A program made the position numbers and the translations under genes. A DNA stretch of 64,000 nucleotides from the NCBI GenBank assembly GCA_963691705.1, contig OY829546.1, forward strand, positions 35,620,040 through 35,684,039, given 5' to 3'. Below the pieces are notes generated by a model. The model worked only from the letters and a program-made list of their open reading frames with translations. It did no database searches and was not told the origin of the DNA. The number at the start of each line of letters is the position of its first letter. Position 1 is the stretch's first letter. This DNA comes from Viola odorata. Lineage: Eukaryota > Streptophyta > Magnoliopsida > Malpighiales > Violaceae. This document shows, piece by piece, positions 33,814 to 54,414 of the stretch.

Positions 33814-35682
33814 GTGGAGCCGATGTGCAAGTTGTTACAAAAAGAAGTGGACTTCAATTTTGACGAAGCTTGCCAAGTGGCGTTTGACAAGATCAATGAG
33901 AAACTCACTACAGCCCCAATCATACAAGCACCAGATTGGAGTCTCCCATTCGAGTTGATGTGTGACGCTAGCAACTCAGTCGTTAGTGCGGTTCTAAGGC
34001 AGAAGAAGGGTAGAGACCCACACGTGATCTACTACGCCTCTAAGATGCTTGACGAGGCACAAAAGAACTATACCACAATGGAAAAGGAGTTGTTTGCAAT
34101 AATCTTTGCATTGGATAAATTCATATCGTATTTGTTGGGAACAAAAGGCATAGTCTTTTCTGACCATGCGGCCTTGAGGTATCTCCTGACCAAATCAGAA
34201 TCTAAGCCAAGACTGATCCGCTGGGTTTTACTTTTGCAGGAATATAATCTGGAGATTAAGGACAAAGCAGGAAAGGAAAACTTAGTCGCGGACCACCTGA
34301 ATAGATGCCTTGTAAAAAGCAATTCAGAACCAATCATAGATGATTTCCTAGACGAACACCTATATGTTATCCAGGCGATTAGACCATGGTTTGCTGATCT
34401 CGTCAATTTCTTAGCCACGGGTAAGCATCATGGAGACTTAACGGCTCAAGGAAAGGTAAAGATTAAGCATGACAGTAGGTATTTCATCTGGGATGATCCT
34501 TATCTTTGGAAAATTAGATCTGATCAATTGATTAGGAGATGTATTCCTGAAAGTGAGATCCCGTCTGTCTTAAGATTTTGTCATTCTTATACATGGGGTG
34601 GACATTTTGGAGCTAAGAGGACAGCCTTAAAAGTCCTTGAGTCGAGATTTTATTGGCCTACTCTATTTCATAATAGTTATAGATTCTGTAAGACATGCCC
34701 TGAATGCCAAAAGATAGGGAACATAAGCGCTAAAAATCAAATGCCCATGAATGTTATATTAAATTATGAGATTTTTGATTTATGGGGTATTGATTTTATG
34801 GGGCCTTTTCCTATGTCAAATGGAAAATAATATATATTGCTTGCTGTGGATTACATGTCTAAATGGATAGAAGTGAAAGCGACTAGGACCAATGATGCTA
34901 AAACTGTTGTTTCATTTTTGAAAACTAACATTTTGAACAGATTTGGAGTGCCTAGGGGGATCATTAGCAACCATGGAACACATTTTTACAATACGATTAT
35001 TGTTTCACTTTTCAGGAAGTATGGTGCAACGCATAGGGTTTCCACTGCCTATCACCCTCAGTCAAATGGCCAAGTGGAGGTATTAAATGGGGGGTCAAGT
35101 CGATCTTAGCTAAGACAGTTGGCCTAGATCGGCGAGATTGAAGCCAAAGGTTGGATGATGCGTTGTGGGTGTATAGGACGACCGCCTATAAAACTCCCAT
35201 AGGAATGACTCCGTATAAATTGGTGTACGAGAAAGCGTGCCACCTGCCAGTAGGTATGCAGCATAGAGCTTATTGGGCAATTCGGAAATGCAATCTAAGG
35301 TACGACCAGGCAGGTGAGGAAAGGAAGCTTCAAATCTACGAGATGGAGGAACTGAGGAACCAAGCATATGATAACCAGCTCTTAGCTAAGATCAAGATGA
35401 AAGCATACCATGATAAAAAAGATAGTCGAGAAAAACCTCCAGCTTGGGGGGAAGTTTCTTCTGTACAATTCTCGATTTAAGCTCTTTCCTGGTAAGCTTA
35501 AGACTAAATGGGAAGGTCCATATGTTATCACTAACATCTACCCTCATGGTGCAGTGGATATTAAGAATGAGAAGACAGGTATTGAGTTCAAAGTCAATGG
35601 ACAGAGACTCAAACCATTCCTAGAAGGGTTTCCAACATACGAGGAAAGCCAGGTGATTGAAGCCCCACGTGAGATTCAGTGA
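33814..35682 (+). pseudogene. Element C RNase H and integrase, broken
   Basis: RNase [53 protein letters not shown]. Integrase zinc region: [15 protein letters not shown] followed by CKTCPEC. The core has [10 protein letters not shown] with its first Asp. TAA (34828-34830) interrupts it, and it continues with VDYMSKWIEV. At the second catalytic position the codon 34969-34971 is AAC, so the site reads IISNHGTHF, Asn replacing Asp. The Glu in GQVEVLNG remains. A frameshift near 35090 and another near 35450 precede the C-terminal part ([19 protein letters not shown], ending at 35682). The integrase is inactive. Confidence 0.88.
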
Positions 35683-36250
35683 AAAGCAGAGCAGAGTCAT
35701 GCCTAGGACTATAACTAAAGCGCTACATGGGAGGCAACCCATGCTTTTTAATTCTTCTCCTCTCTTCTTTTATTTTGTTTTTGTTTTTGTTTTTATTTTC
35801 AAATTTTTATGAATAAATTGTTTGTTCAAAATTTTTCCTAGAGTCACTTACTGATCTTCTTTCGGGTATTTTTCTTGGAGTTTTCTGGAGAGTTTACGAG
35901 GATTAAGTGTGGTGAGGGAACTTGGCTAAGTCTTTTTGATCTAGGCCACACTTTATTCGGCCAAGAATTGAAGGACACGCGGAGAAAAAGGGAAAAAAGG
36001 AGCGGATAATGTGTAAAGAGGAGGAGAAAAAGTAGGAGTAACGGTTATAATTTGAAAATTAATTCTAATTTGGAAATTAATTTTTAAAATTTTAATTAAT
36101 AAAGGATTATAATGAGTTAGACTCCTTATCTCCCACTAAACCCTCAAATCCCTTATTTTTCTCTCTCTCACCGAAAATCTCTCAAACACCTCCTCAGCTA
36201 AAACTCCTCCACCTTCCGACTTTCACTCCATGATCTATTCTCCTTAAATC
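35683..36250 (+). other. Element C spacer between integrase and third ORF
   Basis: Non-coding. It begins with CATGGGAGGCAACCCATGC, a feature shared with A after its integrase tail (GGGAGGCAACCCACAT at 17830). It ends with a CT-rich leader before 36251. It may hold a splice acceptor for a subgenomic mRNA (inference). Confidence 0.6.
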
Positions 36251-38340
36251 ATGGTGAAATCAAAGAAATCTTCCAAAAAATTAGCCGTACCAAAATCCCC
36301 TCCAAAAAAGCAAGAATCCCCTACCTCTTCGCAATCTCCTTCTCTCTCAAATCCAGAAAAAGATTTACCACGGAATCTTGGCGAAGCACTTAGCATAGCA
36401 AGAACAATCATGTCCATGGACAAGGACCCCTCTGGTTCTCCAAGCCAACATGCAAAACAAGTTTTATCCACTCCTCCAGCACAGACCTCTGGGTCTCCTT
36501 AGGGCACTCTCTCGACCAAGAGGAAGATTCTCCTCACCGAAGAGCCAAAAAACCCAATCTAGGGTTAGCAAAGAGGGTAGCCTGGAAGTGGAAGAGATAT
36601 CGGATACTGATTCCGATGAGAAAGTGCAGCCCACTACTAGAGCCAAACAGGTGGCTCGCAAAAAGGCTGGGAAGAAGGGTGCTGACTCTGAACCTCTGTG
36701 CGAAAAGGGTTCGACGAAAGAGAAGAAAATAGGGAAGAGAAAGATAGAGTTTGCTAATGAAGAAGCGGTGCCAGCCAAGAGGACACGTTCAGCGGCTGCA
36801 AAGGGGAAGAAGAAGATTGAGGAAGCTGAGCCTGAAGAAGAAGATTCTGACGCTGAAGCAGCTGCAGTCTTGGCTAAGCCTGCGGCCAAGACTATCAAGG
36901 TATTCCTATCCCCCTTAAGCTCGTTAAAAGGTTATTTGAGGTCTGATACCCCTGATCTTAGGGCTAGATTAAATGAAAAATATGCTTGTGAGATAACCCA
37001 GTTTGCTATTCTTGACTTTTCATTTCTGGATGCCTTCAGTGTGGGTAACAGGATTAGGCAATTTATTATTAATCTTGGGTGGGATTGTTTTATGTACCTT
37101 GACATGCCTGTTTATGCTGAGTTGTGTCTAGAATTCCATGTTTTTTTCTAGTTGGATCAGGACAGACTGTATGCTAATGGTAGAGCCAATCCTGATCTTG
37201 GCGCGTATGATGTGGTTAATTTTAGGCTACTTGATGTTTTGTCTCACTTGTCTGTGGGTGAATTGAATCTTTTGCTTGGATTTGTTAAAGAAGATGAGCT
37301 TAATTCTGATGAATATAGGAATGCTTTGACTGATTATCCCCCTGATTGGGATAAGACAGTGGCCTTTAGGGAATTAATTGGTGACCCTAAAGGGAATTTT
37401 GATAAAAATGCTAAGGCCCACCAGATCCGAGATCCTACCTTGAGGATACTCCAAAGGATCTTGTCCATTAACCTTTCTGGAAAAACAACTGTCTCAGGCA
37501 ACATTTCTAAGTTAGAAGTCTTTCTACTTTGGTGTATGCTGCATAAAAAGAGGGTTAATTTGGGTTATTGGATAGTTAGGCAGATTAAAGCATGTGATAG
37601 CATCCCTAAGCTAATCTTAGGCACTCTTATTTCTCATATCACTGCAACTACTAGAGGTGTTGATCTGACTTCTTTAAACATGCATAAATCCTGTACCATT
37701 AAGATCATGGATCTTAGAGCTTTTGACCAGATGGGTCATTTCCACGAGGAAAAAGGCTTTCTTTGTTTTAATACAGGATTCACACAAGTAGCAGATCACC
37801 TCTACGGTAAGAGGATCAATGGCAATTTCAATTTGCGGCCAATCTAGCTTGATGATGCAGTTCCCAATTCCAGCAATGCAGATAAAGAGCCCAATCTTGG
37901 GCAAGATGCCAAGACCGTTGAACCAGCAGATGACTCTGCCGATCCTTTACTCCCAAAGTGGGTTGATAAACTCATGCGCCTGCAAAGTGAATAGCTCATG
38001 ATTTTCACAGATAACCAACATCTGTTCCATGATTATCAGATGGAGGCTAAGGAAAGTTGTAGACCAACAACAGGCACTGTTCTAGAGCATCGAGAAAGCT
38101 CAGCAGCAACATCTCAACAAGTTCCTGGAGCAACAAGAGAGTAAACTCCAACGCATCCACACCCTCGCAGAGGTTTCCTTCAAATACATCCACGCCATGG
38201 ATAAAGCTATCGCACACATACGTAACAAGGTGGATGACCATTCCAGCAGCAGTTATTCCAGTGACTCCTCTGAAGAAGGAGATGGTTCTGCTCCGTCAGT
38301 GCCTAATCCACCTCAGCCTCCACCTCCCGCAGCTCAGTAA
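36251..38340 (+). pseudogene. Element C third ORF (Athila ORF3, envelope position), broken
   Basis: It begins MVKSKKSSKKLAVPKSPP at 36251, a Lys/Ser/Pro-rich basic leader. A frameshift at about 36480 moves it to the frame 36450-37151, which has a nuclear-localisation-like basic run (KKAGKKG, PAKRTRSAAAKGKKK) and an acidic run. A globular domain follows (FLSPLSSLKGYLRSDTPDL). A TAG at 37149-37151 interrupts it, and it goes on to about 37847 (VNFRLLDVLSHLSVGELNLL, LGYWIVRQIKACDSIPKLIL). Later pieces include a Gln-rich coiled coil (about 38040-38230) and a Ser/Pro tail ending at TAA 38338-38340. No signal peptide or clear membrane segment is seen, so an envelope function is not supported. Confidence 0.75.
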
Positions 38341-39487
38341 AAGCCCCCAGGTCGTGTCTTTTCTTTTATGCACTTTATTTTAAATTTGTCTTTTTAGCTC
38401 TCATTTACACATTGAGGAAAATGTGTCTTCTAAGTGGGGTGAGGGTGTTTTTATGTGTCTTGTCTGTATATACATGCTTTGTTGTGTTTTTGTGTGATTT
38501 TCTTTTGTTGCATGAATTTTTTTTCGAATCTAGGCTAAGTTAGGTGGCCTAGATTGTCTAGTTAGAGTCTGATACATGATTTTTGTTTTTTTTATGTGTG
38601 TTTTTAGGCATGTGTGTTGTGTGCTTTGTGTGAGTGTCGGCAAAGTCTGGACTATGCATGAGGCCTTTCTCTTAATGTCTTAACCTTGACCTTTAGCATC
38701 CTTCACCTTGTGACCCCGTAACTTTTGAACAAGGCATTTCAATGGGTTAACATATTCAACACCAGTAAGGGTACGGGTCCTGGTACCCATTAAGCACCCA
38801 TATTGTACATGATCATAAGGTCTAGCATTGTGTAACAGACTTGACAAATAGACAAGTTTCCACCAAAAATATTTAATATCCCCTTAAAGAAAACTGCTAA
38901 GTGGTAAATGGAGTTTGTTGCCTTGTATTGTGTTGAATTTGCTCTAATATAGAGAAACTACTTTTTTGCGTGCTCTTAAAAATAAAAAAATTATGAAATA
39001 AAATGTCTTCATATTTCTGCCTCACCAAGTGGAAATATTCAAGAAACTTTCTAGAGCAAAGAAAAGAAAAACAAAATTGTCTTGATATTTCTGCCTCACT
39101 AAGCATTAATACTCAAGAAATTTATAGCAAATACTGGCATAGAAAATTTTCAGACGAGACAATTGAATGATGATGTGGAGTAGTTGAATTAAGGGGAGAA
39201 TACCCAAGTCGGTGGTTGTCTTGTCTTGTCGAGTTTGTTGTGGAATGCAAAGATGTTATGGTCATGTGGAATTCGGATGTTTAGGGTGTTGAATAGGCCA
39301 TGTTCATAAGGGTTGGGATCCATTGAGAAGTATGTTGACTGTCATAGGTATGAAGGTGTGAAGGGATTGGCTAAGGGTATTCTGTCCAGGAAATTTACCA
39401 TTATGTGTTTCTTTTGTTTTCCCAGTTTTGAGTCTTTCTTTTATTTTCTTAGTTAAGAGTCCAGTATGCTTGGGGGCAAGCATTGTT
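38341..39487 (+). other. Element C 3' non-coding region
   Basis: No coding potential. Two copies of a motif around CTTGATATTTCTGCCTCAC (or CTTCATATTTCTGCC) near 39005 and 39080 form a short imperfect direct repeat of ~75 bp. Otherwise it is T-rich. Confidence 0.65.
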
Positions 39488-39503
39488 AAAGTGTGGTGAG
39501 GTT
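39488..39503 (+). promoter_or_regulatory. Polypurine tract of element C
   Basis: AAAGTGTGGTGAGGTT directly precedes the 3' LTR start TGATCGATG. It resembles B's GTGTGGGGGAATT. Confidence 0.65.
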
Positions 39504-40968
39504 TGATCGATGTTTATTTCCATGTATTTTTACCATCTTAAACTACCTTGTTTATGGTAAAAACAATCTCTTTCACGTCAATTTGCTATCTTTTGAAGGA
39601 AGTCTTGGGCAAGGGAAGAAATGAAGGAAGCATATGCCTTGAGCGATAGAGTAGCAATCTTGGCCGCAAGCTTGGCCAAGATTGCAGAGATAGAGGCGTG
39701 TTGATCATGGATTCAATGAAGACGCGTTTTGATTGAGAAACCAGCTGGCTGTTGCATCCACTGGATTGACTCTTGGATGTAATCTGATTTGAACAAAAAC
39801 AATTTGTTTAGTATTTATTATTTTATCTTATTTTTGAATTTGAACATTTGGAGATTTAGTGTTATCTCCTATCTTTTTGGAATTTGGAATTTGGAAAAGA
39901 ACGTGATTGATGGGGACTCTAACCTTGTTAAAAGTTAGGAAAGGCTGTCAATTATGGGAGCTTCCTTCTTCCAACTTTTGTTTTGTAAACACTTTGCTGC
40001 TATAATTCTTAGGAATGTCGCATTTTAATTTTATTTTCATGTTCTTCAATTATTTTTTTGCTTCTTTGATTATTATGTCTAGTAGTTAAACACCCAATTC
40101 TTGGTAAGGGTTGAGTGAGCGTACTTGTGATTCGTGAGACCGATCTGTTCTTATTATCCTCTCGTTTGTAATTGATTCAAGTTCTGTTTTAACAAACCGG
40201 TTCCCGTCTAGGCTAAGACTTGATCAATCTTAGGCAAGACGACGAATTTGTAGCCAGTCACGAAGGGGACGAGCGAAACCGGAGTGACACAAGTAGGCAG
40301 CTAGCCTCGCGGAGGTTAGTGGACTTGGATTGATATAGGCCTAACCAAACTAACAATCTAGGGCTCCGAGTTTGGAGCAGTTTGGCCTAGACTCTGTCTT
40401 TCCCTGCACCATTAAGAAAACGCATGTGCCTCAAGCCAGCAGCCAATTGGATAAACCCTTTAACCAGTAAGGTGTCCACTGGCTAGGATCACTAGGAAAG
40501 GGAGTTCCCGCCAAGTGACTTCAAGAGGAGGAAAGTAGGACTGGAAAGGAGTTCCTCCCAATCTATAGCAGTGTTATGAGAGAGAAGGAGAAAATCTAAA
40601 GGCCAATGATCGAATAAACAAGAAATGCGCTCACGAATTCGCCCTTACCAGGAGTTTACCTCACATCAGTTCACAACCAATCTCAATGACCAATCTTAGC
40701 TCAGATTCACTTCTACCTAAGATTGTTTCTTTATTTAATTTTTGCTTTGTTTCTTTTTATTGCTTTGTTTATCTAAATTGTAGAAACAAAACCCCTCAAC
40801 TCCAGTGATGAGGAAGTCGAGTCGAAACTATAATTTCTCGAAAGATCTCTGTGGACGATCCTCTTACCGCGATCTACAAGTTCCTTGTGGACGAGTGATA
40901 AGTTGTATTCCTACCCCTAATTTCGTATATTTTATACAACTAAATTTGATGCCCTCGAGACGCAATCA
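39504..40968 (+). repeat. 3' LTR of element C, 1465 bp
   Basis: It starts TGATCGATGTTTATTTCC and ends GAGACGCAATCA, followed by the GCAAG duplication. It aligns end to end with 28633-30098. Confidence 0.92.
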
Positions 40969-42480
40969 GCAAGTCAAGGTCGAACCACAGGGAAAATGAA
41001 GAACTAGATTTTATCTTGCCCTAGATGTATGATGAGGACAAAAATACAATAGATATAAAAGTAACACAGAGGGGGGTTTTGGTTGGCGTAGACGAATCTA
41101 ACCAATAATGACAGTTGATGTTGAGACAAGAAATGAAAATACAAATGACAAATAATAAAAGGTAAACGGAATAATTAAATAAAATGGGAACAAGAATACA
41201 GCTGGAGAATAACAATAAAAATGGTAAAGACAAACAGTTGCAATAAAGGTAATAACGAAGTAAGTAAAGATAATAGATCAGGTAAAAGGAGAAATCTTAG
41301 CAGGGGGTAGACGGTGGATTGCGTCGAGGTCTAGTCGGTCATTGGTGCAAGGATAGACTATTTTCACGTCGTAGACGTGCTATAGGAATCTTGTTTTCAC
41401 GTGGACTCCCTGCTTCTCTTCTCAAGAGAAGTTACTCCCAAGGTACGCTTATGGGAGTGACCGTGACACTACGCCCAAGGTACGCTTATGGGTCATACAC
41501 GCAGGCCTGTGAAGTGGAGAGAAGACACGTCTAGGGCTAGACACTGAGAAGTCTGCCCTAACTAGTTTCTTGCCCTAGCCAGATTGGACCAAACGACATG
41601 GTGACTCTGGGATAGGTGCCTACTCTATTCCATGGGCTCACGTTAGTTATTACCATGGAAATGACAATATTCATGAGAAACATACAAATAGATGATCAAA
41701 CTACCAACAAACCTCACACAAAATGACAATAAAATGGCAAGAAAGCGGATACAATAATGAAAATGTTTTAAGAACAATTTGACCTCCCAACTATCCTCTT
41801 GCAATCCTTAAAACAACCCTGCCAAGACTAAGAGACTTAACCACTCATGTTGAAATTCATACACAAAATAGATGGAGAAAGCAACATAAACGGAGACAAG
41901 GTAAAGATGAAAATGAAAATCCGGATTAAAAACCAGCCGGAGCTTGGGGCTCCGGTTTCTGGAAAAATAAACAAAGAATGGATCCCAATGTTAGAGAGGC
42001 GACTACAATGATTGAAAACCCTAAAAATTCAGAAATATTCTAAAAAGCAGCCCCCTCAACCCTAAGAGTTAATGGACTATATATAGTCAAACAACCCCAC
42101 TAGGGGACAAAATGGGTCAGCTGCTGCTGAGCTGGATGATCTTTGCATGGAATCCCGCTAGAATCTTTTTAGCATCTTTGGTCAAGCGTCATCCGAGAAG
42201 AAACATGCACGTGCGTCGTTTAGGCCTGGACATAAGATATCTTCAGCAGTTCATCCAGGTCTCGACGGTAAAAAGGGGATAGGCCTCGACAACAAACGGC
42301 GTCTAGGTCTCGACAATATAAGATCTGCAGAAATGTATCCTAATGGCGTGCTTTTCCTCAAGTTTCTCCCTTTAGTCCAGACCCTGCAAAATAGTTGGAA
42401 AATAAGACAAATTAGCATTATCAAGTGTAAAATTGAACCTAAAAGGAAGGGGGGAATATGCATAAAAAGACACCATATCA
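40969..42480 (-). repeat. 5' LTR of element B, main piece
   Basis: It resumes B's LTR after element C. GCAAG (40969-40973) is the duplicated target, and the rest matches 21253-22737. It ends ACACCATATCA at 42480. Confidence 0.9.
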
Positions 42481-42859
42481 GACGGTCAGGTGCGTGAGCC
42501 GGCGATGTGCCAATAGCTGATGTGGCGGTGTTGGCTGGTGTGGTAATGGTGATTAGGAGGTAGTGGTGAGGCAATTGAGAGAGGAATTGATGGTAAGCGT
42601 TGTCAGTGTGTTTGTGAGGTTGAAGATGAGAGTGAAGGAGTCTTGAGTCGAGAGTCCGAGAGTTAGAGATTCAGAGTGAAGGAGAGGGTGAGGGATTGAG
42701 ATTTCGAGAGTGAAAGGGAAGAAGAAAACAAAAATTGAAGAAGAAGAGAGGAGATGCGAAGAACAGAAATTTAGAGAGGAGAACAGAAATCGAAGAAGAA
42801 GAAGAAGAAGAGAACAGAACTCGGTAATGTAATGTAAGTAAAAGTAATAATTCGGTACC
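42481..42859. other. Unassigned sequence between element B and the next solo LTR
   Basis: It begins with B's right target duplication (GACGG) and is G/T- then GA-rich, with a (GAA)n run at about 42790-42811. No gene is seen. It is the pre-insertion neighbour of 21058-21166. Confidence 0.5.
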
Positions 42860-44238
42860 TGACATGATGCATTTTGTATTAATTTTCCATCCCTTTCCTA
42901 GCCCTTTTTTATCATGATGCTACTGATCTTCTCTTGTTTTCCCACTATTTAACAGATCAGGGCCCTTGGAAAGGAAATCTCAAAAAGATGCACTTATCGC
43001 TGGATATTGGATGGATTTGAGCAGAGAGGCCTCACAGCTGAGCGCAGACAGTGGCAGCTTGGCCAAGCACGGACAAGGAAACTTATTTTTAAGGAAATCC
43101 ACTGATTCTCTCCAATTAATTCAGATTTCTCCCGTTTTGGCAAGAAGATATTCCAGATCAACTCCAATTAAATTAGAATTTTCCCTTTTAATTAATTTCT
43201 ATTTTTGGAATTTTCCTTTTTGTAATTTTCTCTTTTAAAACCCTTTTAGCTTTAGGGTTTCTATCTTAATTTTTCTCTTCCACCAGCACGTCCTCCTCTT
43301 GGGAGAGGCAGCCACCACCATTCTTCTTCTCTTTTCCGTTTGTAATAAACCGGAGCTTTGCTCCGGCCTGTAACATTCAATGTTATTTTGAATTTTCTAC
43401 TTTTTCTTTATTTATTTTAATTTTATTATGAGTAGCTAAACTCATTTGTTCTTGGTAGGATCATCAAAGGTTGCTTAGGAAAGCCGTGAGTTCGAACTGA
43501 AATTATTATATCACTAGTTGATATTTATTTACTTAACAATTTCTTGTCAAATTTGTTAGGGTTGTTTGCAAGTCTAGCCAACGAACTGCTAGGCCTAGAC
43601 GATTAAAGTCATCTCTGTTGTTATAACTAACGCGAAGCTGCAGGGTATAGTAGAAGACCAGATCGGAGTCATCAGGTCGCTGGTCCAATCCGACTGGGTT
43701 GAGTAAGTAATTAGGGTAGAGCCTCGAACGTACTGAGTGTCTCGCCCTAGACGCGTCTTCCTTCATCTTCATGGGCCTTTGAGTATTGCTCCCATAAACG
43801 TACCTTGGGGGACGGCAAAGTGTCAAGACTACTCCATAAACGTACCTTAGAGTAGTTTCTCATACGAAAGGAAGCAGGGGATCTAAATGTACCTGGTCCC
43901 TATAGCGCGTCTATCTGCTAGGGGTAGAAGATCGTTGCACCGATGACCGACTGACCTTGAATGCACCCGGAGATAGATTCCTACCGGGGACTTCCCTCTC
44001 TATTGATTTATTACTCATTTTATTACTGTCTATTACTGCTTTCATAGTTATTAATCAACAAACTCTTGAAAACCCCCTGTTACTTGTTACTGTTCTGATC
44101 TGTTTGCCCTTGCCGCACATTACAAGACAGTGTCTACCTTAGTCCCTATGGATCGACCCTGTACCGCTATACACAATTTATTTGAGCACTAGTCTGCAGG
44201 TTTTATTATTAATTTTGAGGTGTCTCGACAGCACGTCA
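42860..44238 (+). mobile_element. Solo LTR of another Athila-like family, 1379 bp
   Basis: It starts TGACATGATGCATTTTG and ends CGACAGCACGTCA, with near-duplications GTACC (42855-42859) and GTACG (44239-44243). The layout repeats that of A's LTR: an early ACAGATCAGG leader, the AAACCGGAGC-TTTGCTCCGG stem near 43350-43366, TATGAGTAGCTAAACTC, a block like GGGCCTTTGAGTATTGC, and TCCCTATGGATCGACCCTG near the end. The overall pattern is Athila-like although the sequence is diverged. No internal region is nearby. The one mismatch in the duplication makes the exact left edge slightly uncertain. Confidence 0.75.
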
Positions 44239-45313
44239 GTACGGCAGGTTCGGTATGGCAAAACCAATATCGTACCGTACCGAATTACCGAATAGTAAAA
44301 TCTTATAAAAAATACTGACCGAACTTACATAATTACGGTATAGTATTTCGATGGACATTCCTAGGGAGAAGTCTTCAATAGGAGTTCATTTGGTTCATTT
44401 CTTTAGCAAATAAATCAGAGAGAATGGAGAAGAGGGAAGTAGAAACAAGCAACATAAAAGAAGAAATATTAGGAGAAGCCAAAGATGAAGTAAATAGGTA
44501 TGTTTTTCTTCATCTATGTCTACTCTTTTGTTTAACAATGTTTTTTATAGCTATGAGTCACTAAATATGGGTGACCTAATAATTGATATAATACATTGTT
44601 GGAAAGGTATGGATGTCTAGTTTACCTTACCTGAGAATTATTATTATGGGTAAAAGATAAGTTGATCTAATAACTTTTTTCTCTTTCCAAGTATTTTCTG
44701 TACCCCTTTTGTATATAAAATTAAATTCATCGTCAAGCCATGAAAGAGAGATTGTTCATTTACAAATCATTTAATTTAATTCTTTTTCTATCTTAAAAGT
44801 AAATTTTATTTTTCATGTGGTAATTGAAATATGTAATGGTATATAACAAATAATCATTTAATGATAATTATTGTCAATTCAAAATATTGATTACTAAATA
44901 AAAATAATAAAGGTTTGAATTCGTAGTTATAGAAATAATTTTTTTAAAGAAATGAGTGCATCATGGTAATAAAATATTTGTTTGTGATTAAATACTAAAT
45001 AGTAGAATTAAGAGTATAAAATCTACACCTATTAAAGATGTCGACATCATCGGTCCACCGCCTTACGAAGACATCACAGCTCACAGCTACGGCTACCCCA
45101 TGTCCTAAAAGAAGGAATATAACTAACCAAAAGAAAAAGTAACGCGACGTCTTTACGGATGTCCCTCTCCCCCAACCCGCTTACATCGGAAAAACGACTG
45201 AAATAATAATGAACCGCAAAAGACAGAGTGGCGACATGGCAAGCGTTGAGAGGAAATAGATTGAAAAAGAGAGCGAACAGAATAGCGAGTGGTTGTGAAT
45301 TTGGGAGAAATTA
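44239..45313. other. Intergenic region and 5' flank of the MAP kinase gene
   Basis: It begins with TCGGTAC/GTACCGAA-type words around 44240-44350, which also occur left of the solo LTR (TTCGGTACC at 42851), so this is probably the interrupted original sequence. The rest is A/T rich. No clear TATA box is assigned. About 280 bp before the ATG the base composition changes to mixed GC, compatible with a 5' UTR. Confidence 0.5.
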
Positions 45314-53483
<8,170 letters not shown>

Positions 53484-54405
53484 TAAAATATACGTTTTCT
53501 CCAAAGAGATTAAGATGGCTTCATCTTGTGATGTACCAATTTTCCACTCATTATGCGGATAGTGGTGGCTTGTTATCCATGTACAGGATTGAAGTCCAGA
53601 AGAGAGGCTAGCAACAGTAGGAGTTTTGATACACAGTAGCGACGCCAAGGATGTTCTGTGCCTATATGATGGGGAAACAAGGAACCGTCTCTTGGTCCGC
53701 TGGTGTGTGGGATTATGATGAGAGGGAAAAAAGTTTATTTAGGTTGAAAAAAGAGGAATAGTCATTTTATTATTTTTGATCTGGTCCTGAAACTTGTAAT
53801 CGTATGACCTTCCAGTACAATTTGGAGGTTGGTTGATTTAGCAGAGGCATTTGCTAGGGTGGCCTTGCTGGTGGTGATTTTTGTAAAGCAACAAAACAGC
53901 AATATTTGACATTATGACCTAGCTGTTTTTGACATGAGCTAAACATCAATCACTTAGCTAGCTGTTTTTGACCGCTGGAAAGAACTTTCTTTCCTATGTG
54001 GATATGGATATGTTTTCAGCAAAACGCAATATTTAGTACGAGATGAGATAGCACAACATAATTTATATAACACCTAACTTTTTAAAATGTTTTTTAAAAA
54101 ATGAAAAACTTTAATCATCTACTGGCACACTAGTTAGTTTTTTTTATACATATATAATGTAGTGTGCTGGATTTTTTTAAAACCAAATTAATTACTAATA
54201 TTAAAAAGTTAGTTACACTGGTATTAAATCAAATTTTATTTCGAAAAAAAATAATGCTAGAAATTCTAACTTTTTAATACTAATATTTTACTAATTGATG
54301 TGGCAATAATAAATGGCTGGAGTTCACCTCTTCCTTATTAAGTTACATTTCGTTTTTAGTTTAAATAAATGATTATCAAATGAAAATAAAAATGACATCA
54401 ATACA
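53484..54405 (+). other. MPK9 3' UTR and downstream flank
   Basis: AATAAAATA directly follows the stop codon (53486). A more usual distance for polyadenylation would put the end near 53800-53900. From about 54055 the DNA becomes A/T rich with short inverted words (CTAACTTTTTAA-type at about 54075, 54212 and 54268), possibly remains of small transposons. No gene is seen. Confidence 0.5.
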
Positions 54406-54414
54406 TTTAATTTA

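Larger units (their letters stand above)
28633..40968 (+). mobile_element. Element C: complete Athila-type Ty3/gypsy retrotransposon, coding-defective
   Basis: This is a 12,336-bp element with two 1.47 kb LTRs, an Asp-tRNA-type primer site, gag, protease, RT, RNase H, integrase, a third ORF and a polypurine tract. Perfect GCAAG duplications (28628-28632 and 40969-40973) mark insertion into B's 5' LTR. All coding parts have stops or frameshifts, and the integrase has lost a catalytic Asp. The third ORF downstream of integrase is typical of the Athila lineage. Confidence 0.92.
21167..42480 (-). mobile_element. Element B: non-autonomous Athila-type retrotransposon, split by element C
   Basis: B is a minus-strand relative of A. 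Its pieces are 21167-28632 and 40969-42480; 28633-40968 is element C, inserted in B's 5' LTR. B's own outer duplications are GACAG (21162-21166) and GACGG (42481-42485), four of five bases matching. Internally it keeps gag, protease and an integrase tail, and lacks RT, RNase H and the integrase core exactly as A does. It also carries a solo LTR at 26245-26734. Confidence 0.85.

Noticed and set aside
36464..36898. 144-codon minus-strand frame
   Set aside because: It is a shadow of the Lys/Glu-rich third ORF of element C on the other strand.
42481..42489. GACGGTCAG shared between 42481 and about 21050 as a 9-bp target duplication of element B
   Set aside because: The left copy is about 110 bp away from B's edge and forms the end of A's 3' LTR. 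B's actual flanks are GACAG and GACGG.
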